A DNA stretch of 9,506 nt, taken from the NCBI GenBank assembly GCA_964492185.1, contig CAZBJH010000125.1, forward strand, positions 1 to 9,506. Reading direction: 5' to 3'. The translations under genes were made by a program, and so were the position numbers. Source of the DNA: JAFGSZ01 sp964492185 (GTDB lineage: Bacteria > Bacteroidota > Bacteroidia > Bacteroidales > UBA10428). Positions 1 through 6,788 of the stretch are shown here, one piece after another. Positions within the stretch are counted from its first letter, which is position 1; the number at the start of each line of letters is the position of its first letter. A model generated the notes under the pieces. It worked only from the letters and a program-made list of their open reading frames with translations. It had not been told where the DNA came from and ran no database searches.

Positions 1-3
1 ACA

Positions 4-819
4 CTAATTAATTATGTAAAGATATAAAACTATCCCGGGAACCACGAACAATAATGAATCAAGGCGGTCAAGCAAACCACCATGCCCCGGAAGTATAATT
101 CCTGAATCTTTCACTGATACCGATCGTTTGAATAAAGATTCGGTAAGATCACCCAAAGTCCCGAATACAGTAACTATCACCGCGATGATCAACCGCTGTG
201 TTATGTCTGATTTATCAAACAGGCCGGGCAATAAAACAGCCGCCAACACGCTGAAAACCAGACCACCGAAAAAACCCTCCCAGGTCTTTTTGGGTGATAC
301 CCTTTCCAATAATTTATGCCTGCCAATAAGTATTCCTGTGAGATACGCGAATGAATCGTTAATCCATATCAATAAAAAGACCCCCAGCAGAAGGGAATAA
401 TTATACTCACCCGCCTGGAACCCGAATACCATCAGATGCATCAGTGAAAAAGGAATACCAATATAGATAAGGCCGGTGAATGAGTGCCCAAGCCTTTCCA
501 ATGACCGGTTACTTTTATTAAATAATTCAATAATAAAAATCAGTAATAAAAAAGGAATGGCCAGTACATAAAGAATATGTTGTATTTTTCCTGAAAAGAC
601 GAGGTAACTGACCAGAAAAACAATAACAGACGGAATGATATTAACAATGAGATTAAAGGGCTTGTATAACTGACCGGGCATACGGTAAAACTCAATCAGG
701 GTATGGTTCAGAAAAGCCAGGAAAACCATAAGATAAGTATATTCACCAAACAACAGTGAAGCAATAACAATGCCAGTATAAACTATTCCCGAAAGGGTTC
801 GTATCAAAAGATCATTCAA
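4..819 (-). CDS. cdsA: Phosphatidate cytidylyltransferase (CDP-diacylglycerol synthase)
   Basis: Integral membrane enzyme that makes CDP-diacylglycerol from phosphatidic acid and CTP, the branch-point precursor of bacterial phospholipids. The 271-residue product is largely hydrophobic with several membrane segments (for example about 11-36, 58-76, 80-99, 114-134, 141-163, 183-200, 210-223). The family signature lies near the C-terminus, about residues 228-254: S-L-F-K-R, then K-D, then PGHGGLLDRLD. The conserved SPKKTWEG stretch is at 175-182. Length is normal for the family. The start is TTG at 819; an in-frame stop (the old DUF2007 stop, 823-825) lies two codons upstream, so no longer version is possible, and MNDLLIRTLSG fits the family N-terminus. 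It is the last gene of the rsfS-ftsH-DUF2007-cdsA series. The stop codon TAG (4-6) may be formed in part by a repeat-element end at the window edge. Confidence 0.96.
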   Translation of the reverse strand: MNDLLIRTLSGIVYTGIVIASLLFGEYTYLMVFLAFLNHTLIEFYRMPGQLYKPFNLIVNIIPSVIVFLVSYLVFSGKIQHILYVLAIPFLLLIFIIELFNKSNRSLERLGHSFTGLIYIGIPFSLMHLMVFGFQAGEYNYSLLLGVFLLIWINDSFAYLTGILIGRHKLLERVSPKKTWEGFFGGLVFSVLAAVLLPGLFDKSDITQRLIIAVIVTVFGTLGDLTESLFKRSVSVKDSGIILPGHGGLLDRLDSLLFVVPGIVLYLYIIN

Positions 820-894
820 TGCTTACAGATTTTTTAACAGGTACCTGGCACGGAGTGTAACGTTATTCTTTACATATACCTCAATCTCTCCGAA

Positions 895-900
895 TAAATA
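895..900. repeat. Target-site duplication TAAATA, first flank of element copy 1
   Basis: Direct repeat of TAAATA immediately before the GTGTCTGTC end; its partner is at 1094-1099. Only one copy is needed to restore the DUF2007 frame, so this is a duplication and not part of the element. Confidence 0.8.
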
Positions 901-1093
901 GTGTCTGTCCATAATTTCCGATATCCGCGTTGCTGCCAAAATTTTAAATCCTCAAATACATTAGTATACCGCGGTTTAAAATGTTTTTCACAACGTTAAT
1001 AATTTTAAAGGTGTTCAAGAGCTCACTTCGTTCGGTTCGCGCGCCTTGATCTCGAACATTCTGAACAAACACTAAGAGTTTATTGACAGACTC
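901..1093. mobile_element. MITE-like element, copy 1 (193 bp), inserted in the DUF2007 gene
   Basis: Ends are GTGTCTGTCCATAA at 901 and, read on the other strand from 1093, GAGTCTGTCAATAAA. It is flanked by TAAATA at 895-900 and 1094-1099. The target-site duplication is supported by the host gene, which becomes a continuous DUF2007 frame when element plus one TAAATA is removed. The half nearest 1093 (1003-1093) is almost identical to the copy at 9416-9506; the GTG end (CCGCGTT then AAAATT) resembles the matching end of the 6626-6788 copy. No transposase is encoded, so it is presumably moved in trans. The exact boundary could shift by up to 2 bases because the flanks and ends share letters. 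Confidence 0.82.
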
Positions 1094-1099
1094 TAAATA
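1094..1099. repeat. Target-site duplication TAAATA, second flank of element copy 1
   Basis: Second TAAATA, directly after the GACAGACTC end of the element. On the minus strand it encodes the Tyr-Leu codons at the end of the surviving DUF2007 N-terminal half. Confidence 0.8.
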
Positions 1100-1234
1100 A
1101 ACAGAATCCTTTTTATTAATGATGATCGACTCAATATTGTTTTCTTCAAGTATCCTCTTTGCAATTCCCGACCGGTACTCTTTGGTTGTTGAATAAACAG
1201 CTATCCAATCCTTTTCCATTATTTCTTAAAAAAA

Positions 1235-3400
1235 TCAGGCAGATTTCTTCTGATCTTCCTTTTTTTCAGGATCAGTTTTACTTGTTTTTGATGAGGTCTT
1301 ATCCCCGTTTTCAGATGATTTCCCTTTTGCTTTGGTTGTTGGCTGTTTGCCTGTTGCCGGCCTGGCCGTGCTTCCTGTTCGTGATTTTGCTTTTGCAACT
1401 GTGGATTTCTTTTTCAATTCTGCAGCAATTTCGTCACGACTCTTGAATTTTCGTTTACCATATACCTTTTCAAGATCCTCGCTAAAAATAACTTCTTTAT
1501 CAAGCAATTTCCCTGCCAGTTGCGTCAGCTTCTTTTTATTTTTCTTTAATATTTCGACTGCCCTGTTATATTGGAACTCGATAAGATTTGATACTTCCTG
1601 GTCAATCAGCTCAGCAGTCTTTTCACTGTATGGTTTGGTAAATGAATATTCATTCTGTCCCGTGGAATCATAAAAACTTTTATTCCCCACTTTTTCACTT
1701 AATCCAAAATACGAAACCATGGCATAGGCTTGCTTTGTGATTCTTTCCAGATCATTCAATGCCCCGGTGGATAACCGGCCAAACATTACCTGCTCTGAAG
1801 CTCTCCCTCCAAGTGCAGCACACATTTCATCAAGTAACTGCTCCCGTGTGGTGATCTGTCTTTCCTCGGGGAGGTACCATGCAGCACCCAGTGCTTTCCC
1901 CCTGGGGATGATGGTTACCTTAACCAGTGGATTAGCATGTTCCAGCAACCAACTGATAGAAGCATGTCCGGCTTCATGAAAAGCAATGGTTCGCTTTTCT
2001 TCCATGGTGATGATCTTATTCTTCCGTTCAAGTCCGCCAATAATACGGTCAACCGCATCAAGAAAATCCTGTTTCTGAACTTCTTTCTTATTCCTCCTGG
2101 CAGCGATCAGGGCAGCTTCATTACATACATTGGCAATGTCAGCACCACTGAAACCGGGTGTTTGCTTGGAAAGGAAGCTTATATCCAGCTTTTTTTCAAT
2201 TTTTATGGGCCGGAGATGAACTTTAAAGATCTCTGTTCTTTCATTCAGATCAGGCAGTTCGAGATGGATCTGACGATCAAAACGGCCGGCACGTAAAAGG
2301 GCCCTGTCAAGTACATCCGCCCGGTTGGTGGCAGCCAGGATAATAACACCCGTGTTGGTGGCAAAACCATCCATCTCGGTCAGCAACTGGTTTAATGTAT
2401 TTTCCCGTTCATCATTAGCCCCGAAATTAGGGTTGCGACCCCTGGCACGTCCTATAGCATCTATTTCATCAATAAAAATAATACAGGGAGCCTTTTCCTT
2501 TGCCTGTTTAAAAAGATCCCTGACACGGGATGCTCCAACTCCTACAAACATTTCCACAAAATCGGAGCCCGACATGGAGAAAAAAGGCACATGTGCCTCG
2601 CCTGCTACAGCCTTGGCCAGCAATGTCTTTCCCGTACCCGGGGGACCTACAAGCAAAGCTCCCTTCGGAATTTTTCCTCCAAGTTCAGTGTATTTTTTGG
2701 GTTTCTTAAGAAAGTCAACAATCTCTTTTATCTCCATTTTGGCTTCTTCAAGGCCTGCAACATCTTTAAAGTCAACTTTCACGTTTGCTTCCCTGTCAAA
2801 TATCTTAGCCTTGGACTTACCGACATTAAAAATTCCTCCAGGGCCTCCCGCACCCCCTGCCGCGCCACTCATCCGTCTGAAAATAAACAGCCAGATAGCA
2901 ACCAGAATAATGATCGGCAATAACCAGCCCATCACTTCACCAAATACATCTTTACGTGTTTCACTGTCAGGATATATCTTTTCTTCCTCGGAAAATCCTT
3001 CCTGCGCTTCCTCCAGCCTTCTTTCGAACATTTCAACCGAATTAATATTAAAATAATAATGCGGTCCCGACTGGGATAACTGGCTCCAGCCCCTGTTTAA
3101 TACTTTATCATGCTTGGGAGAGGTTAGCTGATCGGGCCTTATATATACCTCAACCATCTTTTCATTAACAACAACCAGCTTTTGTACCTCATGTTCCAGC
3201 AACATCTGGTTCTTAAATTCCTTCCAGTTTGTTTTAATGGCTTTTTGTCCCGTGTTGATAAATAACATTGAAAAAATAGCAATCCCGATAAGCGCGGGTA
3301 TCCAATAAGAATTGAATTTATTCTTTGGGTTATTATTATCTTTCATATTCTTATCGTTCCTGTTGTTGTTCGCGCCGGTTGGCTTTTTCTGTTCACTCAT
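1235..3400 (-). CDS. ftsH: ATP-dependent zinc metalloprotease FtsH
   Basis: Membrane-anchored AAA+ protease that extracts and degrades misfolded membrane proteins and regulatory cytosolic proteins as a hexamer. The 721-residue product shows, in order: a polar N-terminus; TM1 about 33-49; an extracytoplasmic domain; TM2 about 157-175 followed by a Gly/Ala-rich linker; the AAA+ module with Walker A GPPGTGKT (252-259), pore loop FVGVGA (285-290), Walker B IIFIDE (307-312) and second region of homology with arginine fingers about 356-378; then the protease domain with zinc site HEAGH (475-479) and the likely third ligand Asp550 in STGALND. All key residues are present. The last about 60 residues are a Lys/Ser/Thr-rich, probably disordered tail. 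The ATG at 3400 lies 12 bases after the rsfS stop, so the two are very likely cotranscribed. Confidence 0.98.
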   Translation of the reverse strand: MSEQKKPTGANNNRNDKNMKDNNNPKNKFNSYWIPALIGIAIFSMLFINTGQKAIKTNWKEFKNQMLLEHEVQKLVVVNEKMVEVYIRPDQLTSPKHDKVLNRGWSQLSQSGPHYYFNINSVEMFERRLEEAQEGFSEEEKIYPDSETRKDVFGEVMGWLLPIIILVAIWLFIFRRMSGAAGGAGGPGGIFNVGKSKAKIFDREANVKVDFKDVAGLEEAKMEIKEIVDFLKKPKKYTELGGKIPKGALLVGPPGTGKTLLAKAVAGEAHVPFFSMSGSDFVEMFVGVGASRVRDLFKQAKEKAPCIIFIDEIDAIGRARGRNPNFGANDERENTLNQLLTEMDGFATNTGVIILAATNRADVLDRALLRAGRFDRQIHLELPDLNERTEIFKVHLRPIKIEKKLDISFLSKQTPGFSGADIANVCNEAALIAARRNKKEVQKQDFLDAVDRIIGGLERKNKIITMEEKRTIAFHEAGHASISWLLEHANPLVKVTIIPRGKALGAAWYLPEERQITTREQLLDEMCAALGGRASEQVMFGRLSTGALNDLERITKQAYAMVSYFGLSEKVGNKSFYDSTGQNEYSFTKPYSEKTAELIDQEVSNLIEFQYNRAVEILKKNKKKLTQLAGKLLDKEVIFSEDLEKVYGKRKFKSRDEIAAELKKKSTVAKAKSRTGSTARPATGKQPTTKAKGKSSENGDKTSSKTSKTDPEKKEDQKKSA

Positions 3401-3412
3401 TCGTTTAATTCA

Positions 3413-3775
3413 TTATGTGTTACTTTCCTCTATTCTAAAAATCTCGGCATCACCCCACAATTCTTCCAGCTTGTAGCGATCCCTGATATGCTTTTGAAAT
3501 ATATGCACTACAATACTTTCAAAATCGAGCAGTATCCATTCCGCGTTATCCCTGCCCTCATGATGCCCGATATGCTCCTTAAGGTTAATATGTACCTTTT
3601 CTTCTATTGATGCTGCAATGGCATTTACCTGGGTGGTTGAATCTCCATGACATATAATAAAATTGTCAAATACTGCATTCTGTATGTTGCCAAAAGAAAT
3701 ATTAATTACATCCTTTCCTTTTTTATCCAGAATTCCTGATATTATATATTCAATAAGTTTATTCTTCTTTATCAA
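3413..3775 (-). CDS. rsfS: Ribosomal silencing factor RsfS (YbeB/iojap family)
   Basis: Binds ribosomal protein uL14 on the large subunit and blocks subunit joining, lowering translation under starvation. The 120-residue protein carries the family hallmarks: DNFIICHGDSTTQVNAIA (37-54), HHEGRDNAEWILLDF (71-85), IVVHIF (88-93) and YKLEELWGDA (101-110). Length is typical. The start is TTG at 3775: the open frame extends upstream only to an in-frame stop at 3800-3802 and contains no ATG, so a TTG start is the best choice. It is the first gene of the minus-strand series leading into ftsH, and it is divergent from birA across about 190 bases that contain candidate promoters for both directions. Confidence 0.95.
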   Translation of the reverse strand: MIKKNKLIEYIISGILDKKGKDVINISFGNIQNAVFDNFIICHGDSTTQVNAIAASIEEKVHINLKEHIGHHEGRDNAEWILLDFESIVVHIFQKHIRDRYKLEELWGDAEIFRIEESNT

Positions 3776-3802
3776 TAGTGTTATCGTTTTTATAACTATT
3801 TA

Positions 3803-3810
3803 CAAAAATA
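3803..3810 (-). promoter_or_regulatory. Candidate -7 box for the rsfS-ftsH operon
   Basis: Read on the minus strand this is TATTTTTG, an exact match to the Bacteroidota -7 consensus TAnnTTTG. It would give a start about 20-25 bases before the rsfS TTG codon. No TTG or TTTG lies at the expected 19-21 base spacing (the nearest TTTG complement, 3837-3840, leaves 26 bases), so support is only partial. Confidence 0.4.
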
Positions 3811-3825
3811 ATGAAATTAAATGTA

Positions 3826-3856
3826 TTTGCTTTAATCAAAAGACCCTGTATTTTTG
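3826..3856 (+). promoter_or_regulatory. Bacteroidota-type promoter for birA
   Basis: A -33 box TTTG (3826-3829), a 19-base spacer, and a -7 box TATTTTTG (3849-3856) match the Bacteroidota primary-sigma pattern TTTG-N19-TAnnTTTG exactly. The transcript would start near 3861-3864, leaving a leader of about 100 bases before the birA ATG at 3965. Confidence 0.65.
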
Positions 3857-3870
3857 TCATATTAAATAAG

Positions 3871-3926
3871 TTCCGCCTTTTACGGAATTTACACGTATTA
3901 AGGTATATCAATAACAATACCAATAC
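3871..3926 (+). promoter_or_regulatory. birA leader: small hairpin and CAATA(A/C) triple repeat
   Basis: Within the predicted birA leader there is a 5-bp inverted repeat TTCCG (3871-3875) / CGGAA (3883-3887) around a 7-base loop, then three consecutive hexamers CAATAA, CAATAC, CAATAC (3909-3926). A second inverted pair, GGTAT (3902-3906) and ATACC (3917-3921), overlaps the hexamers. No known riboswitch is recognised, and a function is not established. Confidence 0.25.
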
Positions 3927-3964
3927 ATGTTTGTTTGCAAAAAATAATAAGCCGGTCTGTCAAC

Positions 3965-4714
3965 ATGAACAACAAATTGATCAGTAATAACCTGATCTCG
4001 CTTGATCAGGTGGATTCGACAAATGATTATGCCCGTATGATCCTCCGGAATAACAGAGTGCCGGAGGGAACTGTTATTTTGGCAGATGAGCAACTAAAAG
4101 GCAAAGGACAGCCCGGGAACAGCTGGGAAAGTGAAAAAGGTAAAAATATTACAATGAGTATTATCCTCTATCCCAAAAAACTTCAGTTGAATAAACATTT
4201 CTTTCTTGCAATGGCAACTTCTCTTTCCATAACCAGCTGTTTAAAAGATCTGGAAATCGAAACAAGGATAAAATGGCCAAATGATATATATCACGGGCAA
4301 AAAAAGATTGCCGGTATACTTATTGAAAATTCAATTCAACAAAATACAATTACCGAATCCGTTATTGGAATCGGTATCAATATCAACCAAATAAAGTTTT
4401 CTTCAGCTCTTTCCAACCCTACCTCCGTTAGACAAATAACCGGAAGATATACCGACATCACGGAAATCTGCCGCATATTAATATACAACCTGAATAGGTG
4501 GTTGGGGAAACTATATGCAGGTTATCTGAAAGAGATCAGAAGTAAATATATGGATAATCTCCTTCTGCTCGATCAACCTGCCATTTTTGGTATTAACAAT
4601 TCGAAAAGAAAAGCAACAATAATTGATGTGGAGGACGACGGCACACTTGTATTAAGAATGGCAGGAGGTAGTATTCAAAAGTTCTTTTTCAAAGAAATTG
4701 AATTTCCTCTTTGA
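3965..4714 (+). CDS. birA: Biotin-[acetyl-CoA-carboxylase] ligase (monofunctional BirA)
   Basis: Activates biotin with ATP to biotinyl-5'-AMP and transfers it to the acceptor lysine of biotin carboxyl carrier proteins. The 249-residue product has the catalytic core: DSTN (17-20), the adenylate-binding loop GKGQPGNSW (46-54; the family GRGRxGRxW motif), KWPND (103-107), KIAGILIE (114-121, with the conserved lysine), and IGIGININ (134-141). A short C-terminal beta domain follows (about 205-249). There is no N-terminal helix-turn-helix, so this is the enzyme-only class without the repressor role. I chose the ATG at 3965; a TTG ten codons upstream (3935) is possible but adds residues not typical of the family. 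It is divergent from rsfS and convergent with the START-like gene. Confidence 0.93.
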   Translation: MNNKLISNNLISLDQVDSTNDYARMILRNNRVPEGTVILADEQLKGKGQPGNSWESEKGKNITMSIILYPKKLQLNKHFFLAMATSLSITSCLKDLEIETRIKWPNDIYHGQKKIAGILIENSIQQNTITESVIGIGININQIKFSSALSNPTSVRQITGRYTDITEICRILIYNLNRWLGKLYAGYLKEIRSKYMDNLLLLDQPAIFGINNSKRKATIIDVEDDGTLVLRMAGGSIQKFFFKEIEFPL

Positions 4715-4811
4715 GCGATCAGTGAACAAATGGAAGAATTCAACGGGATTAATCAGCTTCAGCTTTCGACGTCCTGCATCTGCCCTGCAAATGACTCATG
4801 AATAAGACAGG

Positions 4812-5213
4812 TTAAAAAGAATATTTGCTTAATTGATCAACCAGGGTATTTAAAAATTTCTGTAAAGGCTTCTTTGCAACTGGCTCCATCACAGGAGGTA
4901 TATCTACATGTGCTGTTAAGCGTATTTTAGTGTCATTCTCAGCTACCATTTTCAACTGTATCCAGAAATAGAAATTAAATTTATTGTCGATACCGGCAAG
5001 TTTTATCAGCTTAAAAGGCTCTTTTTCCAGGATCCTTACACCCGTCTGCCCGATCCCATCAACAGTGAACCGGCATGTATCACCGTCTGCTTCCCAGTTA
5101 CGCACTTTATCTTCAGGTACCAGCTTTTCAAAGTTATTGAAATCCGTGAGAAAATTATAAATCTTCTCATCCCGGCTTTCAATAGTTCCTATTTTACTTT
5201 CCAGTTTAAGCAT
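4812..5213 (-). CDS. START/SRPBCC-like (polyketide cyclase-type) protein
   Basis: A 133-residue protein with the features of a single SRPBCC (Bet v1-like) fold: an N-terminal strand (LKLESKIGTI), a helix carrying IYNFLTDFNNFEKLVP (residues about 18-33), a run of beta strands, and a long C-terminal helix (about 112-131). This fold binds hydrophobic ligands in an internal cavity; no catalytic residues can be named, and the ligand is unknown. It has no signal peptide or membrane segment, so it is probably cytosolic. It lies 95 bases downstream of pyrE on the same strand, an arrangement I recall from other Bacteroidota, so cotranscription is likely but a functional link to pyrimidine synthesis is not shown. 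No promoter match was seen in the 95-base gap. Confidence 0.82.
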   Translation of the reverse strand: MLKLESKIGTIESRDEKIYNFLTDFNNFEKLVPEDKVRNWEADGDTCRFTVDGIGQTGVRILEKEPFKLIKLAGIDNKFNFYFWIQLKMVAENDTKIRLTAHVDIPPVMEPVAKKPLQKFLNTLVDQLSKYSF

Positions 5214-5308
5214 AAAAAACAGTTGTTTATTATTAACTCTCCACTTTCGCCAACCGTATACCTGTCACATATTATCCGATCCACCCCCTGAATCTCCGTC
5301 TATAACCC

Positions 5309-5950
5309 TCAACTATAACCTTCCGCCCACTGTTGCGGATCCTTTCTCCATTCCGAAAGTGCTTTCATATCTTCAATCCCAATATACCCACGAATCATAG
5401 CCTCATCAAGCAATACATTGTAATCGCTTAGGGTGATCAGTCTGCATCCTGCCTTTTCAAAATTTTCCTCAGCAAACGGAAAACCATATGAAAACGCCGC
5501 AACCATTCCTAAAACATTACAGCCTTCCGAACGCAGAACTTCAACAGCCTTCAGGCTGCTCCCCCCTGTAGATACCAGATCTTCGATCACTACTATAGAC
5601 TGATCAGTCTCAATTTTGCCTTCAATAAGGTTCTCCAGTCCATGTGATTTTGGAGCCGAACGTACATAAACAAAAGGCAGATTCATTGCATCGGCTACAA
5701 GAGCGCCCTGGGCAATGGCCCCTGTTGCAACTCCTGCTATTGCTCCTGCATTGGGAAAATACTTATCAACAGCTTTTATATAGTGAGCTTTGATCGTACT
5801 TCTGATCTCCGGAAATGAAAGCGTGATCCTGTTATCACAATAAATGGGAGATTTCAGGCCGGATGCCCATATAAATGGCTTTGCAGGATTTAATTTAATT
5901 GCCTTACTTTGCAATAAGAGGCTTGCGATTATTTTTTCATCTATTTCCAT
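5309..5950 (-). CDS. pyrE: Orotate phosphoribosyltransferase
   Basis: Converts orotate and PRPP to orotidine 5'-monophosphate, the fifth step of de novo pyrimidine synthesis, in the cytosol. The 213-residue protein has the orotate-side segment FIWASGLKSPIYCDNR (26-41), the flexible-loop region VRSAPKSHG with Lys101 (96-104), and the type I PRPP-binding motif VVIEDLVSTGGSS (120-132). Length is normal. The ATG at 5950 fits the family N-terminus and lies only 7 bases from the ATG of the divergent Nudix gene. An 8-base direct repeat CTATAACC (5300-5307 and 5313-5320) spans the stop codon, giving a second in-frame stop just after the first. The START-like gene follows on the same strand. Confidence 0.97.
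   Translation of the reverse strand: MEIDEKIIASLLLQSKAIKLNPAKPFIWASGLKSPIYCDNRITLSFPEIRSTIKAHYIKAVDKYFPNAGAIAGVATGAIAQGALVADAMNLPFVYVRSAPKSHGLENLIEGKIETDQSIVVIEDLVSTGGSSLKAVEVLRSEGCNVLGMVAAFSYGFPFAEENFEKAGCRLITLSDYNVLLDEAMIRGYIGIEDMKALSEWRKDPQQWAEGYS
5880..5911 (+). promoter_or_regulatory. Candidate promoter for the Nudix gene, inside pyrE
   Basis: On the plus strand TTTG (5880-5883), a 20-base spacer and TTACTTTG (5904-5911) match the Bacteroidota promoter pattern at all but one defined base of the -7 box (TT instead of TA). It would give a leader of about 40 bases. Because only 7 bases separate the two start codons, the Nudix promoter must overlap the 5' part of pyrE. Confidence 0.3.
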
Positions 5951-5957
5951 TTAACAA

Positions 5958-6581
5958 ATGTATAAAGTTTTTTTCAATGACCGAACCGTAATTTTAACCG
6001 ATGATTTTGCAAAAAATTTTCAGGTCCGTTACGGTCTTTTTTATAAATATAAAGATGTTGAAGACCTTCGCGAACTGATAGAATTTTACTCTAAGCTGCA
6101 ACTTATAAGGTCATTGTTCATTTTCTCCGATGATCTGGATAAACTACAAGATGCATTCCGTTCATGCTTTACACCTGTTAATGCCGCGGGGGGATTCGTC
6201 AGAAATACAAAAAATGAAATATTAATGATATTCAGAAGAGGAAAGTGGGATCTGCCAAAAGGAAAGTTAAACAAAAATGAAGATTTCAAACAGGCTGCTC
6301 TTCGTGAAGTTGAAGAGGAATGCGGGATACATAACATTAAAATAGAACGGCCTCTTTTATCGACATATCATACTTACACGATGAATGGCAGACCCGTACT
6401 CAAAAAAACATTCTGGTTCGACATGTATTATGCGGGGGATGAACCTCCTGAGCCTCAAACTGAAGAGGATATCACCGACATAGGATGGTTTACTAAAGAC
6501 AGGATACCTACCCTGCTGGAGAATACTTATGGTGCAATTCTGGATGTATTCAGGTATACGGCAATAGCTAATCTGACCTGA
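5958..6581 (+). CDS. Nudix hydrolase
   Basis: Mg-dependent hydrolase of nucleoside diphosphate-linked (or similar pyrophosphate) substrates; the substrate cannot be told from sequence. The 207-residue protein has an N-terminal extension of about 70 residues, then a Nudix domain beginning near residue 73. The Nudix box at 102-124 matches GX5EX7REUXEEXGU perfectly: G102, E108, and REVEEECGI with the metal-binding glutamates. It is preceded by RRGKWDLPKGK, common in the family. The N-terminal extension (YKVFFNDRTVILT...) is seen in the Bacteroidota homologues encoded next to pyrE, as far as I recall. It is divergent from pyrE, with the two start codons 7 bases apart, and convergent with the thioredoxin-fold gene across element copy 2. 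Confidence 0.92.
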   Translation: MYKVFFNDRTVILTDDFAKNFQVRYGLFYKYKDVEDLRELIEFYSKLQLIRSLFIFSDDLDKLQDAFRSCFTPVNAAGGFVRNTKNEILMIFRRGKWDLPKGKLNKNEDFKQAALREVEEECGIHNIKIERPLLSTYHTYTMNGRPVLKKTFWFDMYYAGDEPPEPQTEEDITDIGWFTKDRIPTLLENTYGAILDVFRYTAIANLT

Positions 6582-6619
6582 AATATTCATGTATACCAGA
6601 CTGCATTATTCATACAAAT

Positions 6620-6625
6620 TAAATA
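6620..6625. repeat. TAAATA flank, first side of element copy 2
   Basis: TAAATA directly before the GTGTCTGTC end of the element at 6626; its direct-repeat partner is at 6789-6794. It is the same 6-base sequence as at copy 1, pointing to target-site preference. Confidence 0.75.
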
Positions 6626-6788
6626 GTGTCTGTCCATAAAGTCCCATTTGCCGCGTTACGCTTGCGCGAAAATTGCTCGTTTACGACTGGTAAACTCCGC
6701 GTTTTCGGACCGCGCGAGCCTTGCAAATGGAACTTTCTGAACAGACAAATAACCGGTTAAACATTTCGCCCACTTTATAGACAGACTC
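6626..6788. mobile_element. MITE-like element, copy 2 (163 bp), between convergent genes
   Basis: Terminal inverted repeats GTGTCTGTCCATAAAGT (6626) and, on the other strand from 6788, GAGTCTGTCTATAAAGT match at 15 of 17 positions. The element is flanked by direct TAAATA repeats (6620-6625, 6789-6794). It carries an internal large dyad (6640-6734) and a 3' module containing CCGGTTAAACATTT that recurs near 9375. Motifs shared with copy 1 include (T/C)TGTTCAGAA and CAAGGC(G/T)CGCG on the minus strand. It has no coding capacity. It sits directly after the stop of the minus-strand thioredoxin-fold gene: that stop TAG (6788-6790) includes the element's terminal G, and removing the element leaves TAA. 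Confidence 0.8.
6640..6734. repeat. Large imperfect palindrome within element copy 2
   Basis: Outer arms AGTCCCATTTGC (6640-6651) and GCAAATGGAACT (6723-6734) pair at 11 of 12 positions. A perfect inner hairpin GTTTAC-GACTG-GTAAAC (6679-6695) has the same centre, 6687. The DNA between is GC-rich and partly self-complementary. A transcript from either side would fold into a long hairpin, which could end or protect the two convergent mRNAs; that role is an inference. Confidence 0.75.

Larger units (their letters stand above)
823..1219 (-). pseudogene. DUF2007-family small protein gene, split by a MITE-like insertion
   Basis: The ATG at 1219 opens a reading frame whose first 42 residues (MEKDWIAVYSTTKEYRSGIA..., ending KKDSVYL at 1094) resemble the N-terminal half of DUF2007 putative signal-transducing proteins, whose role is unknown. 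The frame then enters a 193-bp repeat element and runs 49 more codons to a stop at 944-946. The missing C-terminal half lies beyond the element: 894 down to 823 encodes FGEIEVYVKNNVTLRARYLL and KNL, then TAA. Removing 901-1093 and one TAAATA copy restores one 65-residue ORF reading through DSVYLFGEIEVYV, a typical size for the family. The gene starts 15 bases after the ftsH stop and its old stop is two codons before cdsA. The present 91-residue chimera is probably non-functional, but it remains an open frame with its original start. Function of the intact family is not established. Confidence 0.85.

Noticed and set aside
2325..3056. A 243-codon open frame on the plus strand inside ftsH
   Set aside because: It lies entirely antisense to the strongly conserved AAA+ region of ftsH, and its translation shows no family features.
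3935..3964. A TTG start ten codons upstream of the birA ATG
   Set aside because: The added residues have no resemblance to the family, and an ATG at 3965 gives the expected start.
4715..4811. A possible terminator between birA and the START-like gene (CAT-TGC / GCA-ATG hairpin at 4777-4793)
   Set aside because: The stem is short with an internal mismatch and no T-run follows on either strand, so it is not supported.
5300..5320. CTATAACC direct repeat at the pyrE stop as a regulatory site or attachment site
   Set aside because: It is only eight bases long and local, and more likely a chance or slippage duplication.
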